The notes under the pieces are model-generated. The model saw nothing but the letters and a program-made list of their open reading frames with translations. It was not told where the DNA came from and did not search any database. 64,000 nucleotides of DNA from positions 2,416 through 66,415 of the forward strand of contig JADFYG010000019.1 in assembly GCA_015233155.1 (NCBI GenBank). Reading direction: 5' to 3'. Shown here one piece after another: positions 26,137 through 35,655 of this stretch; within the stretch, counting starts at the first letter, position 1; every line of letters starts with the position of its first letter. The stretch is from Candidatus Rifleibacteriota bacterium (GTDB lineage Bacteria; Muiribacteriota; Ozemobacteria; Ozemobacterales; Ozemobacteraceae). The position numbers were made by a program, and so were the translations under genes.

Positions 26137-29100
26137 TCAGGTTTCTCCGCGAGAGCGCTCGATGTGAACGAGTGAGCGCTTGGCGTCTTTTGCCAGCGGA
26201 CTTGTCGGATCCAGTTCTATGACCTTATTGTATTCTTCCACGGCCTTGTCGAACATGTTTTTAACTCGAAGAATACTTGCGAGCCTGAAGTGTGCTTCCG
26301 TAAAATTTGGGTCGAGCTGAATGGCTTTTTTGTATTCGGCCATAGCTTCGCTTTTCATATTCATGTCGTAGTTTTCGTTGTATGCTTCCCCGAGTTCAAA
26401 ATGGGCGCGGGCGTTATTTTCGTCGACCTTAAGCGCCTTTTTGCAGATGGCGATAGCTTCGTCATACATGTGTTTTCCGGTAATGGATTGTTTGTTGTAT
26501 ACGATTTTCAGGCCCCAGTATGGCCAGAGATTGTTGAGGTCGAAAGAGTTGGCTTGCTTGAAATAGTATACCGCCCATTGCTGTTCTTCTTCGGACGGGG
26601 TGAGGCCTGCTGAGAGTGTGATGTATGCGTAGCCAAGTTTGTAGCAGAGCATGCTGTCCTTGGGATTTGCGTCGACCTGCGCCTTTATCTCGTTGATGAT
26701 CTGAAAAAATTGTTTTCCGCGATTTTCGTCTTTTGCATAGATCTCTTTGAAGAGTTCGATGATTTTGGTATGATAATCGCCGTTGGCGGGTTCTAGTTCG
26801 CTTAGTTGTCGGAGTTCTGATAAGGCTTCCTGGTAACGGCGCTGCTGAATGTAGAGTTCCGAGAGTTTGCGGTGAACCAGGGGGGTTTCAGGGTCTAGTT
26901 CCAGGATCTTTTTGTAAGTGGTTTCTACCAGATCGAGCATGTTTTTGCGATAATATACTTTTGCTTGTTCGTTGAGCGCGAAAGTATTATTGGGGTCTAT
27001 TGAGAGAACTTTTTCGAAGCATGATATTGCCTGGGAGATTGCGTCATCTTCTGGAAGAGATGGGTCCATTCCTTTGGAGACAAATAGTCCTAGCTCAATC
27101 CAGTCTTGGGGCGTCTGATTTTTCTCGGCGGCCTCGCGAATGGACGTATTGAATTCCGCCAATTCGGTGGGATTCGAAAAATTGTTCATCACCTTGAATT
27201 TGAGTTGTGTTATCAGTTGAATGCGAACGTTGGTATTGTTCGGAAAGAACTCCTTTGCCTTTGTGAGGACTTCGACGGCTTCAACTATTTTTCCCTTTCG
27301 CGTATATAGTTCTCCAAGCCTTACAGTGAGGTCTTTGTAACGGTTTTCAGTATCAGACGACAAGGCTTGTTCGAATTCGAAGGCTGCTTCGTCATACATG
27401 TGCTTGTTTTCATACAGTCGGCCCAAGTGATAGCGAGCTTCAAGATTGCGAGTATCCAGATCGATGACACTGTCGTAATGCATTATAGCTGCATCAATGT
27501 CACCCTTTTTCTCTTCCTCGACCGCGCGAGCCATAGCATCCGTGATCTCGTTAGATTTTTGTGAGGCGCTCAAATTTGCGAAGAAATCAGTTGCCGTCTG
27601 GTTGCCGGCATCCAAATCTATCACTTTTTGGAAGTAAGTTCTTGCCGAATCAAGATCGCCTTTTTCTTTATACAGAATTCCCAGCTGCAGGACGCAATTG
27701 AGTTGCCTCTCATCGACTTGGTGAGCGGCCTCAAATCGTTCAATTGCTTCATCTGTCCAACCTTTTGCCTGGAAAATTTCTCCAAGCATGACCAAGCCAT
27801 CAAGATGATTCGGTTCTATACTCAATAGTTCTTGGAGCTCCATTGAAGCATTGTCCGGCTGCTCCTGATCAATATAAACACGCGAAAGAGCAATGAAAGC
27901 TTCAAGATAATCAGATTTGATCTCTTTGGCTTTATTCAGACAACTTAATGCTTGTTCGAAGTTTTTTTGTTCGTGATGAATGGTGCCGACTTCATACCAG
28001 GCAATGGCATTAGTGGGATCGATTCGCAGAACGTTTTCATATTCCAAAATCGCATTTTTGACCATTCCTCTCTCGTGGAAGGTTCTGGCCTCTTTTAAGC
28101 CATCCTCGGCCCGGGACATCATTTGTACTTTTGTGAGCTCGTCGTATGCTTCTTTTCCCTTAACATGAAATGGGTCCAGGCGAAGCACTATTTCAAATTC
28201 TCCAATAGCGTCCTCTACCCGATTTCGCTCTTTCAGCACCATTCCCATTTCATAATGTGCTTCCTTGCTTGCGGCATCGACCCGAATTGCTTCACGAAGC
28301 TCGGTAACGCCGTTATCGATCATATTGTCATCTTTGAAATTGTGGCCCATTGCGATATACATGCGCCCAAGCTCAACATGTCCGGCAGGGTCGGAAGGGA
28401 CATCCCGAATAGCTTCCTTAAAGGTCATGGTTGCCTGGTCAAACATATTCGCAATAGCATATACTCTTCCAAGTTGGATTCTTGCCGTTGCGTTTTCGGG
28501 GTCTGCTGTCAGAAGTTGCTTGAGTTCTAAAATCGCCATTTCGTGTTCGCCCGCTTTGGCATAAGCTTCAGAAATAATTCCAGTAATACGGTTATCCTGT
28601 GGATGTATGGCCCTGATCTCTTTCATTCGTTCGATTGCTTCGGAATACTCTTCGCGCGCAAGATGAACATTTCCGATTTCAAGAGCAATTTCCAGATTTT
28701 GGGGAGCAAGAGTTTTTCCTTGCGTCAGGATTTCCATGGCTTCAGGAAGCATGTTCTGCCCCTGGTAAATTCTTGAGAGTGTGAGATAATTCTCTATTTT
28801 TTCAGGATCCTGGCGGCGCAGGAGCTCGAGCTCTTCTATCGCGGCTTGAGATTGGTTCCCGGCCAGATAGATTTCAACAAGTTTTTTTGAAATATCCGAA
28901 TTTTCCGGGGCAAGACTCTTGGCCTGCTGAAATGCGTCTCTTGCCTCATCCATTCTTCCATGCTGTTGCAGAAGATTTCCGAATTCAAGAAATAATCTTG
29001 GTTCCTGGGAGCCGAGAGCTATCGCTTGCCGAAGTGAGTCTATCTGATCATTTGGGCGTCCGAGACTTTTATATAGATTTCCAAGGCTAAGGTGTATCTC

Positions 29101-30744
29101 AAGATTGTCGGGATTATTTTTCAGAATGGCCTTGTAACATTCAACGGCCTTTTCATTCATTCCTTTTTCCCGATAAAGCTCTACCAGGGCCTGTGGTGCC
29201 GAAAGGTCGTCCGGCGATAACTCCTGTGCTTTTTTGAAGGCGGAAATAGCTTCGTCTATCTGGCCAAATTCGACATAAATTCTTCCGAGGCGCATAGCCC
29301 ATTCCGGCGTTGGGGAAAGCTTCATCAGAGCACGAAGTGTTGGAATCAGATCGCGTTTTCGTCCGGCCTGCATTTGAAGGCCTTCTAACTCCGTCAGTAG
29401 CCCGACATTCTCCTGATCACTTTCAAGAAGCTGAGCAATGGAGTCGATTTCCTCACTGACCATTCCTTTACTGCGATAGATCGCACGTAATTCACCCTTG
29501 ATCTCTGAGCGATTCGGGTCTAGTTCCAGGATGCGTCCATAGTATGCGTTGGCTTCATCCATCATTTCTCGGTCTCGATATGCACGAGCGAGCAACAGGA
29601 AGAGGTTGATATCGTTCTGGCGTTGTACAGATAACGCTTCCAGCGCGTCAAGACAATCTACTGAGTTCGCTCCTCCCTCTACGAGTTCATATATTTTATC
29701 CATGATTGCAATATTTTCCGGATCGGCAAGAAAAGCCTTGTGCCAATAATCGAGAGCCTGCGGAATGTTTCCCGCCCCCTCATAAGCCGAGGCCAGATTC
29801 ATGAGAAGATCTGAAGATGTTGCATCCATTTCAGCAATCATTTCGAATTCCCGAATCTGGTCATCATATTTTCCGATCAAACCGTATAGTTTGGCCAAGT
29901 CATGGCGAATTTCCAGCCAGTCCGGCTTCAGATTTGCCAGAATTTTGAATTCAGCGATCGCCTTTTCCGCCTCGTTCATTCTCTGATAGAGTTTTCCACA
30001 TCGGTAATAGGCTTCGAGGTTGTTTTTATCCAGCTCCTTGACGGCTTCGTATTTTTGAAGAGCTTCTTCAAGTCGACCCTTGCCTTCAAGATCATTCCCA
30101 ATACGAAAATGCACTTCAGCATTGTTTGGATCAAGGCGTTCAGCTTTTTTGTATTCCATTTGGGCGTCATTGTACTGTCCGCTCAAATTGTAGGCTTCTC
30201 CAAGTTCAAAATGCAGCTGCGCGTTGTCAGGATCATTTGCGAGCGCTCTGGTATACAGATCGATTGCTCCGGGGAGATTGTCGCGAGTGATGGCAAGACG
30301 TGCAAGTTCGATGACTGCCGAAACACATTGGGGATCTACTTCCAGTGCTCTGGAAAAGGTTTTCTCCGCCTGATCATACAAATTCCTGGCGAGTTGAAGT
30401 TTTCCGAGTTCTAATAGTATTGGGGGATTGCCTGGATGAATTTCCAGTGCGCGCGAATAACACCGCATTGCACCATCTGTGTTGCCTGCGGCTAGTAAAA
30501 GATTGCCGAGTGTCTGATGAGTGTCTAGGTCGCCGGGTTCCTGTCTTAAAACGGCTTCCAGGATGGCTACCGCTTGCTCGCCATGGCCCAATGCTTGATA
30601 ACATTTTGCTTGTATGCGCATGGCAGAAACCAGATTCGGATGCTCGCTGAGAACGTTACTCAGCGTCTGGGCAGCCTTCTCGTATTCCTGCAACTCGAAA
30701 TAGGTTTGTCCCTTTTCGAGAAGGATTTCCCAACGGCTTACCAT
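26137..30744 (-). CDS. giant cytoplasmic TPR-repeat protein (1535 residues)
   Basis: The entire protein is built of tetratricopeptide repeats of about 34 residues. Typical repeats read A-x-x-x-LG-x-x-Y-x-x-x-G-x-x-x-x-A-x-x-x-Y-x-x-A-x-x-x-DP (for example AHFELGEAYNENYDMNMKSE and AHFRLASILRVKNMFDKAVE). No signal peptide, membrane helix or catalytic domain is visible, so it should be an intracellular scaffold. Length divided by repeat size implies over forty repeats, far more than common TPR proteins. It follows the 1613-residue TPR gene by 66 bases and ftsK lies before that, giving a putative three-gene operon. Partners cannot be read from the sequence. Confidence 0.9.
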   Translation of the reverse strand: MVSRWEILLEKGQTYFELQEYEKAAQTLSNVLSEHPNLVSAMRIQAKCYQALGHGEQAVAILEAVLRQEPGDLDTHQTLGNLLLAAGNTDGAMRCYSRALEIHPGNPPILLELGKLQLARNLYDQAEKTFSRALEVDPQCVSAVIELARLAITRDNLPGAIDLYTRALANDPDNAQLHFELGEAYNLSGQYNDAQMEYKKAERLDPNNAEVHFRIGNDLEGKGRLEEALQKYEAVKELDKNNLEAYYRCGKLYQRMNEAEKAIAEFKILANLKPDWLEIRHDLAKLYGLIGKYDDQIREFEMIAEMDATSSDLLMNLASAYEGAGNIPQALDYWHKAFLADPENIAIMDKIYELVEGGANSVDCLDALEALSVQRQNDINLFLLLARAYRDREMMDEANAYYGRILELDPNRSEIKGELRAIYRSKGMVSEEIDSIAQLLESDQENVGLLTELEGLQMQAGRKRDLIPTLRALMKLSPTPEWAMRLGRIYVEFGQIDEAISAFKKAQELSPDDLSAPQALVELYREKGMNEKAVECYKAILKNNPDNLEIHLSLGNLYKSLGRPNDQIDSLRQAIALGSQEPRLFLEFGNLLQQHGRMDEARDAFQQAKSLAPENSDISKKLVEIYLAGNQSQAAIEELELLRRQDPEKIENYLTLSRIYQGQNMLPEAMEILTQGKTLAPQNLEIALEIGNVHLAREEYSEAIERMKEIRAIHPQDNRITGIISEAYAKAGEHEMAILELKQLLTADPENATARIQLGRVYAIANMFDQATMTFKEAIRDVPSDPAGHVELGRMYIAMGHNFKDDNMIDNGVTELREAIRVDAASKEAHYEMGMVLKERNRVEDAIGEFEIVLRLDPFHVKGKEAYDELTKVQMMSRAEDGLKEARTFHERGMVKNAILEYENVLRIDPTNAIAWYEVGTIHHEQKNFEQALSCLNKAKEIKSDYLEAFIALSRVYIDQEQPDNASMELQELLSIEPNHLDGLVMLGEIFQAKGWTDEAIERFEAAHQVDERQLNCVLQLGILYKEKGDLDSARTYFQKVIDLDAGNQTATDFFANLSASQKSNEITDAMARAVEEEKKGDIDAAIMHYDSVIDLDTRNLEARYHLGRLYENKHMYDEAAFEFEQALSSDTENRYKDLTVRLGELYTRKGKIVEAVEVLTKAKEFFPNNTNVRIQLITQLKFKVMNNFSNPTELAEFNTSIREAAEKNQTPQDWIELGLFVSKGMDPSLPEDDAISQAISCFEKVLSIDPNNTFALNEQAKVYYRKNMLDLVETTYKKILELDPETPLVHRKLSELYIQQRRYQEALSELRQLSELEPANGDYHTKIIELFKEIYAKDENRGKQFFQIINEIKAQVDANPKDSMLCYKLGYAYITLSAGLTPSEEEQQWAVYYFKQANSFDLNNLWPYWGLKIVYNKQSITGKHMYDEAIAICKKALKVDENNARAHFELGEAYNENYDMNMKSEAMAEYKKAIQLDPNFTEAHFRLASILRVKNMFDKAVEEYNKVIELDPTSPLAKDAKRSLVHIERSRGET

Positions 30745-30810
30745 TTCATTGAACTCCTCGTATTCTTGTTGGACATCATTGATATCGATCCATTATTTCC
30801 TGATGTGGTT

Positions 30811-33800
30811 CTACGACTTATTTTCCTGCATTGAATCAGCTTTTTCGAAGGCCGCGATTGCTTCAACCTTCCTGCCGAGTTCACGATAGACTTTTCCCAG
30901 CATGAAGAATACCTCGGATGTAGCATCCTTCATAGTCGATGCCTTTAACAGATCTCCAAGGGCTTCGTCAAATTGTCTCTTCGCGAGATGATCTGCTCCG
31001 AGTTTCGTAAAGATTTCAACATTCTCTGCCATCCGGGATCTGGCCTTTTGGAAAGCCTGTGTAGCTCGCTCTTTTTCTCCGGACTCTTCATAAATCTTCC
31101 CAAGCAGGAAAAAGGCTTCTCCGTTATCCGGGGAAATAGTCGTAGCACGCTTCAGACAATCAAGGGCTTCTTGTGACATCCCATTTTCCAGGTAGAGACT
31201 TCCAAGCTCGAAATATACTTCCGGATGGTTAGAATCGAGATTGATGACTTTCTTGAATTCATCTATAGCTTCGCTGATCTTGAATTTTCCACGCCAGGCC
31301 TTTCCAAGCTCAAAGTGTGCTCGACTGTTGGTCGGATATAAAGCAATCGCCTTTTTGTAAAGATTCACCATCTTATCGTGATATTTCTTTTCCCAATATA
31401 TGGAGCCGAGGGCGTAGATGCATTCGAGGAGATCGGCATTCAGGGAAAGGGCGTCTTCATATTTTCCCATGGCTTCATCAAGTTGTCCGAGGCTTCGATG
31501 GGCTTCTCCCATTTCAAAATGGAATAGAGCGTTCTTGGGGGTAAGTCCGATCGCTTTTCCATATAGGTCAAGCATTTTGTTGTAATCACCCTTGACCTTG
31601 TATTTGGCCCCGAGACGATAAATGATATTAACGTTCCCTGGTTTGAAGGACAAAGCTTTCTCAAAGGCGTCGATAGCTCCAATGGTGTCATCGAGCTTTT
31701 CACATACCTCGCCAAGCTCGCTGTACACAGCATAGTTATCAGCTTCTAGCGCGATAGCCCTTTGATAATAGGACTTGGCTTTTTCGTATTCCTCTATATG
31801 CGCGTAAATAGCGCCGAGTTTCGGATACACGTCCACATAGTCTTTTTGCATTTCCAGGACTTTGTTGAATATGGTTATTGCTTCGTTGAACTCGCCTTCT
31901 CTATAATATACGTCTCCCAGCTCGTATCTGATGACGACATTTTGCTCGTCAAGAGAAATGGCCTTGAGGAATTCTGTAATTGCATCCGTGGCTTGTCCCT
32001 TGTCGCGCAAATGTCTGCCCAGCTCAAAATAGGCGCGGGAATTTTCTGGGGTGAGAGAGATTACGGTTCGGTATTCCTGAATCGCCTGCTCTATGTTCCC
32101 AAGATTTGAGTAGATAATGCCGATTTCAAAATGAGCTGCTGAGTTGTTTGGATCCAGACGAATGACATTTTTATATGCTTCAACGGCTTCTTCGGTTATA
32201 CCCTGACTGACATAGGCTTTTGCCAACTCTATATTGACGGAGCTCTCGTCCGGAGAAATGCGCAAGGCTTCCTTGAACTCAAGAATCGCTTTGTCAACGC
32301 GTCCTTTGTTTATGTATGCCTTGCCGAGTTCTTGGTGGGCCAGTGACTTTCGAGGTTCGAGATCGATGGCTTTTGTGAAGCGTTCGATTGCGAGGTCGAG
32401 ATTTCCCTGTTTGCGATGAATCAAGCCAAGAGCCGTTACAATATCAGCATTTCTGGAATCGTTTCTCAAAGCGATCTCAAATTCAATTAGAGCATCTGAA
32501 AGCATGTTGAGTCGATCATAAACTTTTCCCAGTTCAAAATGAATGTGGGAATTTTGCGGATCAGTGTTGAATACACGTTTATAATATTTTGCCGCATCTG
32601 CCCATTTTTCAAGAGAAGTATATATCTGACCAAGTCTAATCAATGCGTCGGTGCGTTCCTCGTTGATCTCGACGACTTTGAGATATTCATCCAGAGATTT
32701 ATCAAGCTCTCCAAGGTGATAATATGCTTGGGCAAGCATATATCGCGCACTATGATTCTGTGGATCTAACTCGACCAGACGACGATAGCAGACAGAAGCC
32801 GGTTCATACTGTTCCAGGTTGTAGTGGAGCTCTCCAAGAGCTGTCAAAGCATCAATTTGGCTGGGATCGATCTGGAGAGTCGCCTGGAATTCCGCAATTG
32901 CATCTTTGTACATATCCTTTTGCAGATAAACTTCGGCTATTTTCAGATGTGCTACCGAGGAATCCGGATTTATATCAATAGCAGTTTTATAGGCCAAAAT
33001 AGCTCGATCCGGAAGCTGTTTGTGGGCATAGATTCGAGCCAGTTCCATGTGGGCTTCAAAATGGCGTGGGGCTATTCCCACGACAGCATCAAGCGAATTC
33101 AGTGCACGATCCAGAAGGTCACGATTCATTAAAATGCGGGATAGGGACATGTGGCTGCCGATATGCTGGGGGTCAAGCTTGACCACCTTTGAAAACTCAT
33201 CCTCAGCTTTGTATATTTGTCCGGTTCGATCATATAATTGGGCAAGGCCTTCATGGGCTGCAATATGATCGGGATTGATCTCGATTGCGCGAAGATACTC
33301 GCGCTCGGCAAGATCGTTTCTGTCCTGGTGCTCAAGAACCCTTGCATATTCAATAAGAGCGTCGAGGTGATCTGGCTGGGATCTCAGCAGTTCTTCCAGG
33401 CAGGGTTGAGCGTCTACCCATTTTTCATGGGCCATGAATAATCGCGCAAGCTGGAAACGAATTTCCGCTGGGCGGGGGGAGAGGGCAATAGCCAGCTGAT
33501 ATTCTTCAAGAGCTTCGCTAAATGCTCCCTGGCGGTCATGAATGCTTGCAATGCGGTAATGGGCAATAGCACTGTGCTTGTCGAGTTCCAGGACTCTTCT
33601 GAAGCGAAGAAGAGCGTTGTCGAACAGACCTTCGGAAAAGTAAATTTCTCCTATGCAGATATGTGCATCAAGATAGTCAAGGTCAAGTTCAACTGCCTTT
33701 TTAAGGTTACTTATCGCTTTTTCATTTTGTCTAATATCTTTGTAAACTCGTCCCAGTTCAAAATAACCGCGCGCATAATTTGGATTGATGCGAATCACTC

Positions 33801-35652
33801 GTTGATACAGGCGAATGGCCTCGTCAAATTGGCGATTTTCATATCTTATTTCTGCCATGCAGAAATAAGATGGGATGAAGGAGGTTTCTTTTTGGGTTGC
33901 AATATTGTGATTTTTGATTGACTCTTCCAGATTTCCCATGTGGCGATAAACATCACCGAGTTCAAAATATGCCTTCGGATCTTCGGGGTTCATCTCAGCT
34001 ACTCGACGACAGACTTCCAATGCCTCTTCGTAAAGCGGGGTCCTTCCAGGTAGGGCTGACAAATAAGAGTCTTTCAGACCCCAATAAGCCCATTTGAATG
34101 TTGGATCAAGATTGATGGACATCTGGTACCCATTCAGAGCTTGTTCGAGGCGATCTTCCTGTTTCTCAGGGATATCTGAGACAAAAATTCTGCATGCATA
34201 GGCAAGTGCGAAGTGAACAATTGGCTTCTGGTAATCAGCCAGTGTTGCGGTTCGGTAACCTTCAAGAAGACGATCAAAAGTTGTTTCAGGATCTTTATCA
34301 GTAAGATGCTGAATGTGCAATAGGTCGATCTGATTCATGACGGCAATAGGACTGGTGGGATCGATGATAAGCGCTTTTTGATAAGCCTCTCTGGCCTCGC
34401 TATATTGTCGTCGGCGAGTAAAGATATTGCCAAGCTCAATCCAGGCTTCAAGTGCAGAAGATTCCTTGAAAAAACGAAGCTTGTTGAAAATATAACCTTC
34501 CTGATAGTTTTCTATCCGATGTCGTTCCGAAAGTTCGATGACCTCTTTGAACTGGGCGACAGCCAGATCAAGCATGCCATTCAGCGCATATATTTTCCCA
34601 AGGCGGAAATGGGAGAAGACATTGATTGGATTGAGTGCTAGACCACGTTGATAAAATTCTATGGCTTGCTCATAATCGGTCTTTTGCTCGTGAACAAACC
34701 CGAGACGGAAACAGGCTGGAGCATACAGCGGATCGAGATCCAGGGCCTTGCGATAAGACTCATCGGCATGAGCAAGAGCCTTCTCACTTATCATTACGTG
34801 ATCTACCTGAGAAAGAAGATAACACTCACCCAGTTCAAAATATAATCGCGGATGGTCGGATATTTCCTGGATGGCACGTGTCAGCCCCTCGATAGCAAGA
34901 TCATACATGCCATCGTAAAAAAGGATGTCCTTGATGCCGAGGTATGCCCAAAGATTTGTGGAACTGGCTTCGATGGCTCTTTCCATGAGTGTGTGAGCTT
35001 CAGCACGCTCACTCTTGAATTTTTCAGGGTCGGAAGAATGGAGAATCAACAGAATGAAGCCCATAATACAGTTGGCCGTGGATTGGAGATCGAGCTGCTT
35101 GAGCTCTTCCCGAAGCTTTCTGACAACTTCCGCGTAGAGACTCTCGCGATGAGGGAGGGAGGCGAACATCGCACGATATTGAATGATGAGCTTTATCCAT
35201 GTTTCACCATCTTCTGGAAGGGTTTTCAGAGATGACTTATAGGATGAAATTGCCTCATCGAAAATACCTTGTAATGAGTAGATATCACCAATCGAACGAT
35301 GAACAATTGAATTCTGCGGATCAAGAATGAGCGCTTTCTGGAAATCCAGTAAAGAACGAGTAAGATCTCCTTTGTTCATGTTGATCCGGCCCTGGGAAAT
35401 ATATAGATTGGTTCGCTCCTGGCATTCATCCTGGGTAAAACTGCGTGCCCGGTCTCGGAGCAGAAGGAGCTCGTTTTGATCCGCCATTTTCTTGAGAGAG
35501 GTTAAATATTCGCGTGAAGCTTTTCCTATCTCCTGGAAGAGGCAAAAAGAGGACGAAGTGTCGAAAAACTGGCATTTTTCAAGAAGACAAGTTCGCTCTA
35601 CGCTTTGATCTCCCTGATAGGATCCCAGTAATGGACAGACAATTTTGGACAT
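30811..35652 (-). CDS. giant cytoplasmic TPR-repeat protein with N-terminal Cys cluster (1613 residues)
   Basis: As with its neighbour, nearly the whole protein is TPR repeats (for example KALILDPQNSIVHRSIGDIY and ELGRVYKDIRQNEKAISNL). Unlike the 1535-residue paralogue, it begins with a short Cys-containing module: C6, C22, C27 and C37 within the first 40 residues (IVCPLLG, RTCLLEKCQFF, SSFC). This could bind zinc or an iron-sulfur cluster. No signal peptide or membrane segment. The start is three bases after the ftsK stop at 35656, so ftsK and this protein are translationally coupled. It may be a scaffold around chromosome segregation or cell division, but that is suggested only by position. 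Confidence 0.9.
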   Translation of the reverse strand: MSKIVCPLLGSYQGDQSVERTCLLEKCQFFDTSSSFCLFQEIGKASREYLTSLKKMADQNELLLLRDRARSFTQDECQERTNLYISQGRINMNKGDLTRSLLDFQKALILDPQNSIVHRSIGDIYSLQGIFDEAISSYKSSLKTLPEDGETWIKLIIQYRAMFASLPHRESLYAEVVRKLREELKQLDLQSTANCIMGFILLILHSSDPEKFKSERAEAHTLMERAIEASSTNLWAYLGIKDILFYDGMYDLAIEGLTRAIQEISDHPRLYFELGECYLLSQVDHVMISEKALAHADESYRKALDLDPLYAPACFRLGFVHEQKTDYEQAIEFYQRGLALNPINVFSHFRLGKIYALNGMLDLAVAQFKEVIELSERHRIENYQEGYIFNKLRFFKESSALEAWIELGNIFTRRRQYSEAREAYQKALIIDPTSPIAVMNQIDLLHIQHLTDKDPETTFDRLLEGYRTATLADYQKPIVHFALAYACRIFVSDIPEKQEDRLEQALNGYQMSINLDPTFKWAYWGLKDSYLSALPGRTPLYEEALEVCRRVAEMNPEDPKAYFELGDVYRHMGNLEESIKNHNIATQKETSFIPSYFCMAEIRYENRQFDEAIRLYQRVIRINPNYARGYFELGRVYKDIRQNEKAISNLKKAVELDLDYLDAHICIGEIYFSEGLFDNALLRFRRVLELDKHSAIAHYRIASIHDRQGAFSEALEEYQLAIALSPRPAEIRFQLARLFMAHEKWVDAQPCLEELLRSQPDHLDALIEYARVLEHQDRNDLAEREYLRAIEINPDHIAAHEGLAQLYDRTGQIYKAEDEFSKVVKLDPQHIGSHMSLSRILMNRDLLDRALNSLDAVVGIAPRHFEAHMELARIYAHKQLPDRAILAYKTAIDINPDSSVAHLKIAEVYLQKDMYKDAIAEFQATLQIDPSQIDALTALGELHYNLEQYEPASVCYRRLVELDPQNHSARYMLAQAYYHLGELDKSLDEYLKVVEINEERTDALIRLGQIYTSLEKWADAAKYYKRVFNTDPQNSHIHFELGKVYDRLNMLSDALIEFEIALRNDSRNADIVTALGLIHRKQGNLDLAIERFTKAIDLEPRKSLAHQELGKAYINKGRVDKAILEFKEALRISPDESSVNIELAKAYVSQGITEEAVEAYKNVIRLDPNNSAAHFEIGIIYSNLGNIEQAIQEYRTVISLTPENSRAYFELGRHLRDKGQATDAITEFLKAISLDEQNVVIRYELGDVYYREGEFNEAITIFNKVLEMQKDYVDVYPKLGAIYAHIEEYEKAKSYYQRAIALEADNYAVYSELGEVCEKLDDTIGAIDAFEKALSFKPGNVNIIYRLGAKYKVKGDYNKMLDLYGKAIGLTPKNALFHFEMGEAHRSLGQLDEAMGKYEDALSLNADLLECIYALGSIYWEKKYHDKMVNLYKKAIALYPTNSRAHFELGKAWRGKFKISEAIDEFKKVINLDSNHPEVYFELGSLYLENGMSQEALDCLKRATTISPDNGEAFFLLGKIYEESGEKERATQAFQKARSRMAENVEIFTKLGADHLAKRQFDEALGDLLKASTMKDATSEVFFMLGKVYRELGRKVEAIAAFEKADSMQENKS

Positions 35653-35655
35653 AAT

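Noticed and set aside
29902..30414. 170-codon plus-strand frame inside the 1535-residue TPR gene
   Set aside because: Antisense shadow generated by the repetitive TPR codons.
26137..35652. Possible CRISPR or tandem DNA repeats in the TPR genes
   Set aside because: The repetition is at protein level with period about 34 residues; DNA units diverge and there are no spacers.
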